The notes beneath the pieces are model-generated. The model saw only the letters and a program-made list of their open reading frames with translations, did no database searches and was not told the DNA's origin. A DNA stretch of 64,000 bases, taken from Meconema thalassinum. Its lineage: Eukaryota > Arthropoda > Insecta > Orthoptera > Tettigoniidae. The position numbers were made by a program, and so were the translations under genes. Where the stretch lies: positions 184,826,813 through 184,890,812 of the forward strand of contig OX336397.1 of the NCBI GenBank assembly GCA_946902985.2, read 5' to 3'. Of this stretch, positions 45,750 to 57,029 are shown in pieces (the first letter of the stretch is position 1; each line of letters begins with the position of its first letter).

Positions 45750-48700
45750 TTATTGAACCTTCATGCGGTCGCGCCCTTTCATGTATCACACACGGTCGCG
45801 CCCCTTCTGGTAACACACGTGGTCGCGCCCCTTCATGTAACACATGCGGTCGCGCCCTTTCATGTATCACACACGGTCGCGCCCCTTCATGTAACACATG
45901 CGGTCGCGCCCCTCCATGTAACACACGTGGCCGCGCCCCTTAATGTAACGCACTTGGTCGCGCCCTTTCATGTAACACACGTGGTCGCGCCCCTTCATGT
46001 AACACATGCGGTCGCGCCCTTTCATGTATCACACACGGTCGCGCCCCTTCATGTAACACATGCGGTCGCGCCCCCCCATGTAACACACGTGGTCGCGCCC
46101 CTTCATGTAACACATGCGGTCGCGCCCTTTCATGTATCACACACGGTCGCGCCCCTTCATGTAACACACGTGGTCGCGCCCCTCCATGTAACACACGTGG
46201 TCGCGCCCCTTCATGTAACACATGCGGTCGCGCCCCTCCATGTAACACACGTGGCCGCGCCCCTTAATGTAACGCACTTGGTCGCGCCCCTCCATGTAAC
46301 ACACGTGGTCGCGCCCCTTCATGTAACACATGCGGTCGCCCCCTTTCATGTATCACACACGGTCGCGCCCCTTCATGTAACACACGCGGTCGCCCCCTTT
46401 CATGTAACACACGTGGTCGCGCCCTTTCATGTAACACATGCGGTCGCCCCCTTTCATGTATCACACACGGTCGCCCCCTTTCATGTAACACATGCGGTCG
46501 CCCCCTTTCATGTAACACACGCGGTCGCGCCCTTTCATGTATCACACACGGTCGCGCCCTTTCATGTATCACACCCGGTCGCGCCCCTTCATGTAACACA
46601 TGCGGTCGCCCCCTTTCATGTATCACACACGGTCGCGCCCCTTCATGTATCACACGCGGTCGCGCCCCTTCATGTAACACATGCGGTCGCCCCCTTTCAT
46701 GTATCACACGTGGTCGCGCCCTTTCATGTATCACACGCGGTCGCGCCCTTTCATGTATCACACGCGGTCGCGCCATTCATGTAACACACGCGGTCGCCCC
46801 CTTTCATGTATCACACGCGGTCGCGCCATTCATGTAACACACGCGGTCGCGCCCTTTCATGTATCACACACGGTCGCGCCCCTTCATGTAACACATGCGG
46901 TCGCCCCCTTTCATGTATCACACACGGTCGCGCCCCTTCATGTATCACACGCGGTCGCGCCCTTTCATGTATCACACGCGGTCGCGCCCTTTCATGTATC
47001 ACACACGGTCGCCCCCTTTCATGTAACACATGCGGTCGCCCCCTTTCATGTAACACACGCGGTCGCCCCCTTTCATGTAACACACGCGGTCGCCCCCTTT
47101 CATGTATCACACACGGTCGCCCCCTTTCATGTAACACATGCGGTCGCCCCCTTTCATGTAACACACGCGGTCGCGCCCTTTCATGTATCACACACGGTCG
47201 CGCCCTTTCATGTATCACACACGGTCGCGCCCTTTCATGTAACACACGCGGTCGCGCCCTTTCATGTATCACACGCGGTCGCGCCCTTTCATGTAACACA
47301 CGCGGTCGCGCCCCTTCATGTAACACACGCGGTCGCGCCCCTTCATGTAACACACGTGGTCGCGCCCCTTCATGTAACACACGTGGTCGCGCCCCTTCAT
47401 GTAACACACGCGGTCACACCCCTTCATGTAACACACGTGGTCGCGCCCTTTCATGTATCACACGCGGTCGCGCCCTTTCATGTAACACACGCGGTCACAC
47501 CCCTTCATGTAACACACGCGGTCGCGCCCTTTCATGTATCACACGCGGTCGCGCCCTTTCATGTAACACACGCGGTCGCGCCCCTTCATGTAACACACGC
47601 GGTCGCGCCCCTTCATGTAACACACGTGGTCGCGCCCCTTCATGTAACACACGCGGTCGCGCCCCTTCATGTAACACACGTGGTCGCGCCCCTTCATGTA
47701 ACACACGCGGTCACACCCCTTCATGTAACACACGTGGTCGCGCCCCTTCATGTAACACTCGTGGTCGCGCACCTTTATAAAACACACGTGGTCGCGACCC
47801 TTCATGTAACACACACGTTCGCGCCCCTTCATATAACACACGTGGTCGCGCCCCTTCATATAACACACGTGGTCGCGCCCCTTCATATAACACACGTGGT
47901 CGCGTCCCTTCATGTAACACATGCGGTCGCGCCCCTTCATGTAACACACGTGGTCGCGCCCCTTAATGTAACACACGTGGTCGCGCCCCTTCATGTAACA
48001 CTCGTGGTCATGCCCCTTCATGTAACACACGTGGTCGCGCCCCTTAATGTAACACACGTGGTCGCGCCCCTTCATGTAACACACGTGGTCACACCCCTTC
48101 ATGTAAAACACGTGGTCGCGCCCCTTGATGTAACACACGTGGTCGCGCCCCTTCATGTAACACACGTGGTTACGCCCCTTCATGTAACACACGTGGTCGC
48201 ACCCCTTCATGTAACACACGTGGTCGCGCCCCTTCATATAACACACGTGGCCGCGCCCTATCATGTAACACACGTGGTCGCACCCCTTCATGTAACACAC
48301 GTGGTCGTGCCCCTTCATATAACACACGTGGTCGCGCCCCTTCATGTAACACACGTGGTCGCACCCCTTCATGTAACACACGTGGTCGCGCCCCTTCATG
48401 TAACACACGTGGTCGCGCCCCTTCATGTAACACACGTGGTCGCGCCCCTTCATGTAACACACGTGGTCGCGCCCCTTCGTGAGACACACGTGGCCGCGCC
48501 CATTCATGTAACACACGTGGTCGCTCCCCTTCATGTAACAGACGTGGTCGTGCCCCTTCATGCAACATGCGTGGTCGCGCCCCTTCATGTAACACTCGTG
48601 GTCGCGCCCCTTCATGTAACACACGTGGTCGCGCCCCTTCATGTAACAGACGTGGTCGTGCCCCTTCATGCAACATGCGTGGTCGCGCCCCTTCATGTAA

Positions 48701-49925
48701 CACACGTGGTCGCGCCCCTTCATGTAACAGACGTGGTCGTGCCCCTTCATGCAACATGCGTGGTCGTGCCCCTTCATGCAACATGCGTGGTCGCGCCCCT
48801 TCACGTAACACACGTGGTCGCGCCCCTTCATGCAACATGCGTGGTCGTGCCCCTTCATGCAACATGCGTGGTCGTGCCCCTTCATGTAACACACGTGGTC
48901 GCTCCCCTTCATGTAACAGACGTGGTCGTGCCCCTTCATGCAACATGCGTGGTCGCGCCCCTTCATGTAACACTCGTGGTCGCGCCCCTTCATGTAACAC
49001 ACGTTGTCACGCCCCTTCATATAACAGACGTGGTCGTGCCCCTTCATGCAACATGCGTGGTCGCGCCCCTTCATGTAACACACGTGGTCGCGCCCCTTCA
49101 TGTAACAGACGTGGTCGTGCCCCTTCATGCAACATGCGTGGTCGTGCCCCTTCATGCAACATGCGTGGTCGCGCCCCTTCACGTAACACACGTGGTCGCG
49201 CCCCTTCATGCAACATGCGTGGTCGTGCCCCTTCATGCAACATGCGTGGTCGTGCCCCTTCATGTAACACACGTGTTCGCGCCCCTTCATGTAACAGACG
49301 TGGTCGTGCCCCTTCATGCAACATGCGTGGTCGTGCCCCTTCATGCAACATGCGTGGTCGCGCCCCTTCATGTAACACACGTGGTCGCGCCCCTTCATGC
49401 AACATGCGTGGTCGTGCCCCTTCATGCAACATGCGTGGTCGCGCCCCTTCATGCAACATGCGTGGTCGCGCCCCTTCATGTAACACACGTGGTCGCGCCC
49501 CTTCATGCAACATGCGTGGTCGTGCCCCTTCATGCAACATGCGTGGTCGCGCCCCTTCATGCAACATGCGTGGTCGTGCCCCTTCATGCAACATGCGTGG
49601 TCGCGCCCCTTCATGTAACACACGTGGTCGCGCCCCTTCATGCAACATGCGTGGTCGTGCCCCTTCATGTAACACACGTGGTCGTGCCCCTTCATGCAAC
49701 ATGCGTGGTCGTGCCCCTTCATGCAACATGCGTGGTCGCGCCCCTTCATGTAACACACGTGGTCGCGCCCCTTCACGTAACTCACGCTGTCGCGCTCCTT
49801 CATGTAACACACGTGGTCGTGCCCCTTCATGTAACACACGTGGTCGTGCCCCTTCATGCAACATGCGTGGTCGCGCCCCTTCATGCAACATGCGTGGTCG
49901 TGCCCCTTCATGTAACACACGCGGT
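45750..49925 (+). repeat. 27-bp GC-rich satellite, about 155 copies
   Basis: The unit is CATGTAACACACGTGGTCGC GCCCCTT with variants. Three zones are visible. In 45750-47300 many units read CATGTATCACACACGGTCGC or CGGTCGCCCCCTTT. In 47300-48500 ACACGTGGTCGCGCC dominates. In 48500-49925 CATGCAACATGCGTGGTCGT alternates with the basic form. Because 27 is divisible by three and the unit holds few stops, long frames exist on both strands (1105 codons plus at 46681-49998, 838 codons minus at 47539-50055). Two 26-bp units near 46774 and 46826 shift the frame. Each unit has several CpGs, and many have CACGTG. Confidence 0.95.
48521..49276 (+). repeat. 378-bp higher-order repeat inside the 27-bp satellite
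   Basis: Rare variants recur at a fixed 378-bp offset (14 units): TCGCTCCCC at 48521 and 48899, and TCACGTAACA at 48801 and 49179. AACACTCGTGG also recurs between them. This indicates duplication of a 14-unit block. Confidence 0.8.
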
Positions 49926-50529
49926 AATCAACCGTTCTCCCGTTGTTTTCAATTGTGAATTTCTTTTTCAATTTCAATGGCAATATGACTGGTTTTGAGG
50001 TTGATCGAACATGTAATTGACATACAGAGGTGTAAATATTGAAACATTTATTCAATAATTTTAATAATATCGTATGGCCTCGGATGCCGGGTGCAAGCTT
50101 TGTTATTTGAGACCCAAAGGGTAGCTTGCATGTCGCATTTCGTTGTTCCTTGAAGCACTATGAAAGTCTATGATGTTAGATATCTAAGCTCCTTGAACAC
50201 TATAGCGCCTTCTAGTAGAGAAATTAGGAACTTTGTGTTGGCGGAAAATCCCGAGATTACTTTTTGTCATTATTAACACAGCTTACTGAATTCAAATGGG
50301 TTCCTTGATATGACAACATCGTATGACATGGTGTCGTAATTTTTGCCGTCTTTCAAAATCACTTACCACGGCCAGGAGCGAACCTGCCAGCTTGGGTTTA
50401 GTAGACCGACACGTTGACCACTCACCGACCATGGCAAGCATTTATTCAATAAGAAGCCATAATGAGAGCAACAACGGTGGTGGCAAAAATGAAAACTATA
50501 TGACAGCTTTAAAGATAGTGTTGTGTGCA
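49926..50529. other. Gene-free stretch after the satellite
   Basis: A tRNA-like remnant on the minus strand at about 50365-50430 (GGTTCGCTCCTGGCCGTGG) is the only structure seen. Confidence 0.4.
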
Positions 50530-50622
50530 TGCGTGTGTGAAGTGCAACCGTGCTGCCAACGTAACTGCTGATGGTAGCTCTCACAGCGGCAAGTAAGCTC
50601 TGCGGAGAAGTGAGCAACTGGA
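50530..50622 (-). repeat. Lone Harbinger/MITE-type terminal repeat
   Basis: GCTGCCAACGTAACTGCTGA and GCAAGTAAGCTCTGCGGAGA are the reverse complement of the terminal repeat at 52063-52140. No partner in the correct orientation was found upstream. Confidence 0.65.
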
Positions 50623-50944
50623 CTATGAATAGTGAATGAAACGTGTTAGAAATGATGATATACTATGATAAATACTCACATTTTGTTTTGAGCGGTCGGC
50701 AAAAAAAAATGCACTTCTGGTGGCGCGCGACGGTAGTCTACCGCTCTACTGCTCCCTTGGCACTTTGATGAACAACTGAGCAAAAACACTGCCGTCAAGA
50801 ACCGCTACGCCACTGTGATCTAGCGAAGGATATCATATCTTGAGAATACATGTGCCTTTTACGCTCTTTGTAACGATCAGAGGAGCTCGACGCACTTTTG
50901 ATTTCTATAGGACGGAAATCTACCGCGGGCGCAACCGGATGAGG

Positions 50945-52020
50945 GTTAACAATATTAAGGGACGCAGGCATGAACCCAATTATGTTTCTTCTTGACATAT
51001 CAGGTTCAAAAAGACAAATTGCCTCAATGAAGGAAAGAGAGAAAATGGAATACACATTTGAAGAACAAAAAAAGTATAATAGAAAATATGAAAACATACA
51101 TTACAGACTAGAAACAAACACTTTACAATATAAAGTTGTGCAAATGGAAATAGAGAGAGAATAACGAGCACCCAGTATTCCATGATTAGATTCTGGGTGT
51201 TACATGAAAATTAATTTCGAAACCCATCGTAAACAAGCATTAATTTATTTCTTGAAAGAGAGCAATTAAAACAATTATTAATGTACAACTTCATTGAGTC
51301 AGCCATTTCATAAGAGTAGAATCAACAATCACCGGATGTTCATAAAATGCCTCGGTTGATAATTGAAAGGCATCTAATAGGTGTAGGCTCCCCAGAATCC
51401 AAACGCCTAGGTGCACTCCTAGGAGCAGTAGTTACCACCTATGGCAGTGTCTTCTTATTAACGACATTCCATGATGCTTGGTGTTAACAATATTAAGGAA
51501 CGCAGGCATGAACCCAATTATGTTACTTCTTGACATATCAGGTCCAAAAATACAAATTGCCTCAATGAAGGAATGAGAGAGAAAGGAATACACATTTGAG
51601 GAACAAAAACGAAAAGTATAATAGAAATAATGAAAACATACATTTCAGACAAGAAACAAACACTTTACAATATAAACTTGTGCAAAAGGAAATAGAGAGA
51701 GAATAACGAGCACCGAGTATTCCATGATTAGATTCTGGGTGTTACATGAAAATTAATTTCGAAACACATCGTAAACAAGCTTTAATTAATTTCTTGGAAA
51801 GAAACAATTAAAACAATAATTAATGAACAACTTCATTGCGTCAGTCATTTCATGAAGAGTCGAATCAGCAATCACCGGATCTTCATTAAGTGCCTCGGCT
51901 GATAATGGACACTGGACAGGCATCTAATAGATGTAGGCTCCTCAGAATCCAAACTCCAACGTGCACTCCCAGGAGCAGTAGTTACCACCTATGGCAGTGT
52001 CTTCTTATTGACGACATTCC
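50945..52020 (+). repeat. 538-bp tandem duplication
   Basis: GTTAACAATATTAAGG starts at 50945 and 51483, and similarity continues through GCAGTAGTTACCACCTATGG and ACGACATTCCATGATGCT in both copies. Copy 1 carries the coiled-coil frame below; in copy 2 that frame is broken. Confidence 0.9.
50970..51164 (+). pseudogene. Coiled-coil C-terminal fragment, Harbinger-associated type
   Basis: A 64-codon frame reads DISGSKRQIASMKEREKMEY, then EEQKKYNRKYENIHYRLETN and ends QMEIERE. It is a Glu/Lys/Arg-rich coiled coil like the C-termini of the Myb/MADF-like accessory proteins encoded beside Harbinger transposases. The DNA-binding N-terminus is not present. In the second tandem copy (51508-51705) a premature TGA (GAATGAGAG) and length changes break it. 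The Harbinger transposase relic 2 kb downstream supports the association, which remains inference. Confidence 0.5.
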
Positions 52021-52054
52021 ATGATGCTGGGTGTGGGTCGGACCGCTCCTTCCC

Positions 52055-52662
52055 GGTAATACAGGGCGTCAGGGAATGTTCTCCGCAGTGCTTACTTGCT
52101 GCTGCGATAGCTAGCATCAGCAGTTACGTTGGCAGCACGGCTGCCGCTTGTATCATAACAAACAGTAAACTCACTACAGCCATTCATAACAGATGTTAGG
52201 AGTATTCGAAGACAGACTTCAACACGTCTACACATATTTTCGAAAACTTTCTTGAGCTAATTTGCGTGTTGATTAACTTGGATTACGCGGCATTATATCG
52301 TAAATTTCATAATTTTTTTCGTCCGTTAAAAGCTTAGGCCGGCCTATTCCCGGTACATCCTGAATGGTATCCCGGTTTGGACGCTTTGAATTAGGAAACC
52401 TCACCTGAAATTACAGTTTTACAATTTCTGTAAACCGATCCCCCTCACGAAAAACGTATTCCACCAAAAAAGTTATCTCTTCAGTAATAAACAATACCGT
52501 CTGTATACTGTTGCACTCTTCCAATAATATATCTGAACGCTCGCTTACTGCAATACACACACCACTCGTACCGCTGTCCTGCCAACTAAACTGCTGATGC
52601 TACCCCTGGCAGTAGCACGTAGTCGCTGCGGAGAACATTCCCTGGTGCCCTGTAGAACCTAG
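52055..52662. mobile_element. Harbinger-like MITE
   Basis: Inverted termini of about 80 bp. Left: CAGGGAATGTTCTCCGCAGT then GCATCAGCAGTTACGTTGGC. Right: GCCAACTAAACTGCTGATGC then CTGCGGAGAACATTCCCTGG. Outermost ACAGGGC and GCCCTGT pair, but no clean target duplication is visible. About 600 bp, non-coding. The family call rests on the nearby Harbinger relics. Confidence 0.75.
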
Positions 52663-52675
52663 GTTGTAACCCCCG

Positions 52676-53145
52676 GAGCTTGAAGACAATTCGTCCGCTC
52701 ATTCCATTGTTGAGACACGGAGTCCTCTTCCGCTTTCAAAACCGAAGGCCATTTTCACCTGTAACCCAGGCAAGGGACCCTTACAAAGTACTACCAGCCA
52801 GGCCAGCTGGACCAAGGTTTTTTTTATAGAGGTGTTACTCCTCTAACACTCACCCTTTGCCCTGGCTCGTGACAGGCAGAGCCTGGCTTCTCAGATATTG
52901 GGCCCAAGATGACGGGTTTCCCTCAGCCTTTATTACTAATATTATTGTTAGTCTCCCAAATAACAATAATGAACTTGAAACCTGTGATCTATCTGTAATC
53001 CCCAGAGCATTATGACAGTTCGTCCGCTTTATCCACCGTTGGGACATGGAGTCCTCTTCCACTTTCAAACCCGTTGATCATCGTCACCTGTAACCGAAAC
53101 AAGGGACCCTTACAAAGTACTGCCAGCCAGGCATGGCTGTAGCTT
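52676..53145 (+). repeat. ~329-bp tandem duplication
   Basis: TTCGTCCGCT, GGAGTCCTCTTCC, CCTGTAACC and AAGGGACCCTTACAAAGTAC occur from 52685 and again from 53014. The second copy is only partial. Confidence 0.8.
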
Positions 53146-53183
53146 TTATGTATAAATAACTATGGCCTGTGAGTGGCCACTTC

Positions 53184-54208
53184 TTAGCCAACGAAATTCC
53201 TCTCAATAAATGCTTGTCTCACTGCCATATAGCGCATGTTGTTCCCAGCGTTTTGCACAGGGACTTGTTCAATTTCGATTACCTGTTCTTCATCATCAAC
53301 AAAATCTTGGTCATTTAATATGCCAATGTTCTGCAACACAGCACATGCTGCAATAATTCTGGTAGTGGTCCTCCCTTTGTCGCTTAATATCCTACTCAAA
53401 CAAGGAAATTTTCTCTTCCTTATGCCGAACGTCCTATCCACTGACCTCCGCGTTGCCTTGTGTGCACGGTTATATCGTTCCTCAGCTGCAGTTCGAGGAT
53501 CCGGTACTGGTGTGAAACAGTAATTTGATTGGGCATAGCCCGCATCCCCTAACAGGAAGCCCAGTTCGAGGATCCGGTACTGGTGTGGAACAGTAATTTG
53601 ATTGGGCATAGCCCGCATCACCTAACAGGAAGCCTTTCATCTCCCGTTCATCGAATCTTAACTTTATGAAGCCGTTTTCAAATATTCTTGCATCGTGAGC
53701 AGATCCAGGCTATCGAATAACGACGTCACAAATTTCAACGCCTGGACCTGCAACACACTGAATATTGAGAGAGAAGAAACCTTTACTGTTTCTATAGACC
53801 TCTGCCATTGGTCCACCAGGGCTTTTGATAAGTATGTGGGTACAATCGATGCATCCACTGACAATTGGGAAATGCCCCATTTGGAAAAATAAATCTCTGC
53901 CTCCTATCAAACTCTTCCTGGGAGCTTGGGAATCTTGCACAGGTTGGAAGTTGCTGTGCTAAATGCTCGGATGTACGTTAGACAGCCCTGCAAGCACTAG
54001 ACTGGCTTACTCCCCGTAGATCACCACATACAGTCTGAAAAGTCAGACTAATTACAGTAATGTTAACATTGTTTTTGTACGATTCAGAATTTAATGCCAA
54101 TGTTACGTTTGGTGATGCATAGCCTGCACATGGCCAATAAAATATTATTGTGTCGTCAATCAGAAAGTTGTTATATATTTGGGATAAGGAAGGTAAGTCA
54201 ACATTCAT
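53184..54208 (-). pseudogene. Harbinger (HARBI1-like) transposase relic
   Basis: Read on the minus strand in broken frames, from about 54060 the N-terminal part gives CGDLRGVSQSSACRAV. From 53900 it gives FPIVSGCIDCTHILIKSPGG and AEVYRNSKGFFSLNIQCV with the first catalytic Asp (IDCTH) and DVV near 53720. The C-terminal part gives LLGDAGYAQSNYC (second Asp) and then AEERYNRAHKATRRSVDRTF (catalytic Glu region) and CAVLQNIGILND, ending at 53184. A 73-bp direct duplication (GTTCGAGGATCC at 53491 and 53564) falls across the GDAGY segment and shifts the frame. Stops elsewhere confirm inactivity. Confidence 0.88.
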
Positions 54209-54376
54209 TTTCTCAGATAATATGTAGTTCCAATTAGAAGTTTTATGTAACCAGTCTGTAGCATAGGTAGGCTAGTTTATTTTTTTATTTTTTGGTGGCA
54301 CATTGAAGTCAACTTCCCCAGAAGGATATCCCACTGATGTAGGAGGAATACTAACTACTTGCTTTAACATATAGGG
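54209..54376. other. Short spacer
   Basis: No feature seen apart from a T-rich run near 54280. Confidence 0.5.
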
Positions 54377-54605
54377 ACTGGCTGCGTGGCTCAGCGGTAA
54401 CGTTCTTGCTTGCTGTGCCGAAGGTTGCAGGATCAAATCCTGGCGCAGTCAGCTTGCATATAAGGGCGTGCAAGTGTGAGGGAGCCGTGTCAGTAGATTT
54501 ACTGGCACGTTAAAGATCCCCTTAGGGGAAAAATTCCGGCACCCCGGCGTCTCTTTTAAAGCCGAAGTAGTTAAAAGGGACGTACAACCAATAACGTTGT
54601 TATGA
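54377..54605 (+). mobile_element. tRNA-derived SINE (GCGTGGCTCAG family)
   Basis: Sister of 40194-40440. Acceptor-like GGCTGCG pairs with CGCAGTC, the A box is TGGCTCAGCGGTAA and the B box GGATCAAATCC. The body has ACTGGCACGTTAAAGATCCC and GGCACCCCGGCGTCTC. The head still folds as a tRNA, but the body and genomic copies argue against a tRNA gene. Confidence 0.9.
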
Positions 54606-54689
54606 ATGCATTGAGCTACATTATATGAATTGCAACAGCCTGGTTCTTCTGTTCGTGGGGTATGTAGTGGGTCGGAATCCAGTTCCTAT

Positions 54690-54990
54690 AAGGATTTTCA
54701 ATTCTCGCCAGAACGAGTTACCCGCACTTTATGAGGAAAAACTGGGAAGAGGTGGGTTCAATCCTCATGTAAGCCATCTGCGATTCTCCATTTCAATTCC
54801 AGGAAAATACTGGGATGGTTCCTACAAGCCACCACCTCCTTAACCCTAGCATCAATTACAGACACAAAATAACCAATAATGTTATACATACAGGTATTCG
54901 AGTACAAGGATTGATGACCATGATGTCCAAGGTCCTGAATGAAACAGCAACAGCCGGTATAATGACTTGCACCTAGAGTATTAATAAGTT
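54690..54990 (+). mobile_element. Diverged retroposon body
   Basis: GAGGTGGGTTCAATCCTCAT (B-box-like), then CTGGGATGGTTCCTACAAGC and CCACCACCTCCT, with a tail GATTGATGACCATGATGTCC. It is related to the body near 44070-44230. Confidence 0.55.
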
Positions 54991-55414
54991 ACACTTTTTA
55001 TAGGAAATTCAAAGATGATTTGAGGCACTGTGATGAAGCAAAATATAGGCCTATCCTGGAAATACAATTTATTAGAATTCATTAACTGACCACCATACCT
55101 TATTTTAATTTATAAAGGCGAACAGTAGTGGTGGAAACACTGGTACTCTTGCCATTAATGTCTGGAGTGTCTCTCCAATTAGTGCAGTCAATAGCAAACT
55201 GGTTTTCCCTACATAAATTAACTATTGTGCCTGATATAAAGTTGTTGTTGTTGTTGTTGTTGTTCATTGGGACATCTTGGTAATCAGCCTCCTGTACTTG
55301 GGTGTGTTGAATTTTTGTATGTTGGCTTGTAGGCTATTTACGTAGGTCTATGTGCTAACTAGTATATTGCGTATTACAATGCTATCAGTTGTTTGCATGT
55401 TTACGAGAAGTCAA
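54991..55414. other. Gene-free stretch with microsatellite
   Basis: A (TTG)n run occupies 55241-55264. Nothing else is supported. Confidence 0.5.
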
Positions 55415-55615
55415 GGAAGGAAGGAAGGAAGATTGAAGTTTTACGTGACTGTGAATCTTGTGATTATGAGCCACGGGACCTCCTTTTTACGTGGAATCCG
55501 AACCACAGGACATTGCATTTCACTTCGAAAATCTCACATGCATTGACCGGGAATCGAACCCGGACCGCCTTGGTGAAAGGCATACAGCTAGACCGCTGAG
55601 CCACCACGCCCCCGA
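55415..55615 (-). mobile_element. tRNA-derived SINE (GGTGGCTCAGCGGTC family)
   Basis: On the minus strand: head GCGTGGTGGCTCAGCGGTCT, B box CCGGGTTCGATTCCC, and body GAGATTTTCGAAGTGAAATG, TGTGGTTCGGATTCCACGT and GAGGTCCCGTGGCTCAT. A diverged sister is at 62215-62395. Confidence 0.85.
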
Positions 55616-55988
55616 TTACGAGAAGTCACCCAATGCGTGTTCCTAAGTTATAGGTCATTACCGGAACAGGTATTGTAGGTTATGTTATCATAGGGACGTG
55701 CATCGGTACTGGAATTATGAAAGTTTTTCATCAAAATTAACAGACTAATCGTGCAACTTATGTACTGGTACGGTACCGGTATATAAGCAGGTGAACTACC
55801 GGTAGGCCTACACTTCTAATTACGGCTCTTTTCCTGCGAAATGTACTGTTTTCAGTCTGTCAACAATCAGGCGGAGCAAGATTATCGTGGGATATGAATA
55901 TTATACAATACCGTAGTCAAAATAAACAATACATTATTGCCTACACTGCAGTACCGTACCCAACCAAGAAAGGAATGGGGACTTACCC
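55616..55988. other. Gene-free stretch
   Basis: Nothing supported. Confidence 0.5.
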
Positions 55989-56642
55989 CAGGGGCGTATA
56001 TATGGGAGGTGCTGAGGGAGCACCAGCCGCCCCCCCCCCACCCCCCCCACCCCGAAAAAAAAATTAAGAAACTATTGCTTTGGAAAGAGCATAAAGTAAT
56101 TGTAAATTTGGTTGTACCCTAATCTTAACTTATTGGCTAAGTTATAAACAATATTAAGATTGAATTTAGAGTAACTCGTGGTGCAGTGGCTAGCATTCTT
56201 GGCTGCCGCCCCGGAGTTCCGAATTCGTTTCCCGGCTCTGCCAAGAAATTTTAATTCTAGCCTGAGGGCTGGAACGGGGTACACTTAGCCTTGTGAGGCA
56301 AAATTGTGAATTCCAGAGTACGGTACTTTTGAGAAATAATTATCAACTTGTAAAAAAAAACAAAAAAAAAACGTACCTTTCTGCTTAGTATCTTCACAAA
56401 TATTTAGATATTTACCATTCATACTCCGTAGAACATAATAGAAAATTCATTAAGTATAAAATAAGTATTGTAGGCTACATAAACTTTGAATCTTATCTAA
56501 AATAATTACACAAAGTTCTAAGTTCTAAGATATTGGTTGATATCTCTGGGTATTTTGCGGTGACAATCCCCTGAGAATACTCCCAATTATTTTCCAGGTT
56601 AACCAGCCCCCCCCCCCCCGAAAAATTGTATATACGCCCCTG
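55989..56642. mobile_element. hAT-like non-autonomous element, 8-bp target duplication
   Basis: Termini CAGGGGCGTATATA and TATATACGCCCCTG are exact inverses. Flanks ACTTACCC (55981-55988) and ACGTACCC (56643-56650) differ at one of eight bases. C-tracts lie just inside both ends. 654 bp, no transposase; it carries a nested SINE. Confidence 0.88.
56174..56307 (+). mobile_element. SINE nested in the hAT-like element
   Basis: Flanked by GAATTTAGAGTA (56162-56173) and GAATTCCAGAGTA (56308-56320), a near-perfect target duplication. The head is CGTGGTGCAGTGGCTAGCAT, the B box region GAATTCGTTTCCCGGCTCTG, and the end GAGGGCTGGAACGGGGTACA. It is the family of 37630-37905. Confidence 0.8.
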
Positions 56643-56650
56643 ACGTACCC

Positions 56651-57010
56651 GTAGGTACCTTAATCAGGTACTTTCCGTGCCACCATTTCATTTTATACTG
56701 ATGAATATTCCACTTACCAGAAAATCTCCGGTGGCATAAAACCGTAGACTACCGTAATTAAAATCTGCAACACTGGAGATATTGGGAGTCCTCTCTGTTA
56801 CGACATCTTTCAAAGTGAACTAACGGCAAAATTACGTTTATCACTACCGGTACATCCTAGGAAAAACGATATCGTCTTTTGAAATGTAGCTCCGAAAATC
56901 TTTCCAGTGGGTTCTCATTATCCCTGACATATCGTCTTGGCACGTCTTCGTCTCGAAATAACACTTCAATATACTCAATGAAGTCTTCGTCTGCCAAGGC
57001 TACCTCCATT
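56651..57010. other. Gene-free stretch
   Basis: Nothing supported. The ORF at 56879-57112 runs into the next repeat. Confidence 0.5.
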
Positions 57011-57029
57011 CTTCCTGTGATAAGGAGAC

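Noticed and set aside
46681..49998. 1105-codon ORF as a repeat protein gene
   Set aside because: It is a by-product of a 27-bp satellite lacking stops in that frame. Other long frames overlap on both strands, 26-bp units shift the frame, and no start context, splice site or non-repeat domain is present.
47539..50055. 838-codon minus-strand Cys-rich ORF
   Set aside because: Same satellite, opposite strand. The only non-repeat part is a short random N-terminus.
54377..54450. Functional tRNA gene
   Set aside because: The head folds like a tRNA, but a conserved SINE body follows and a sister copy exists at 40194.
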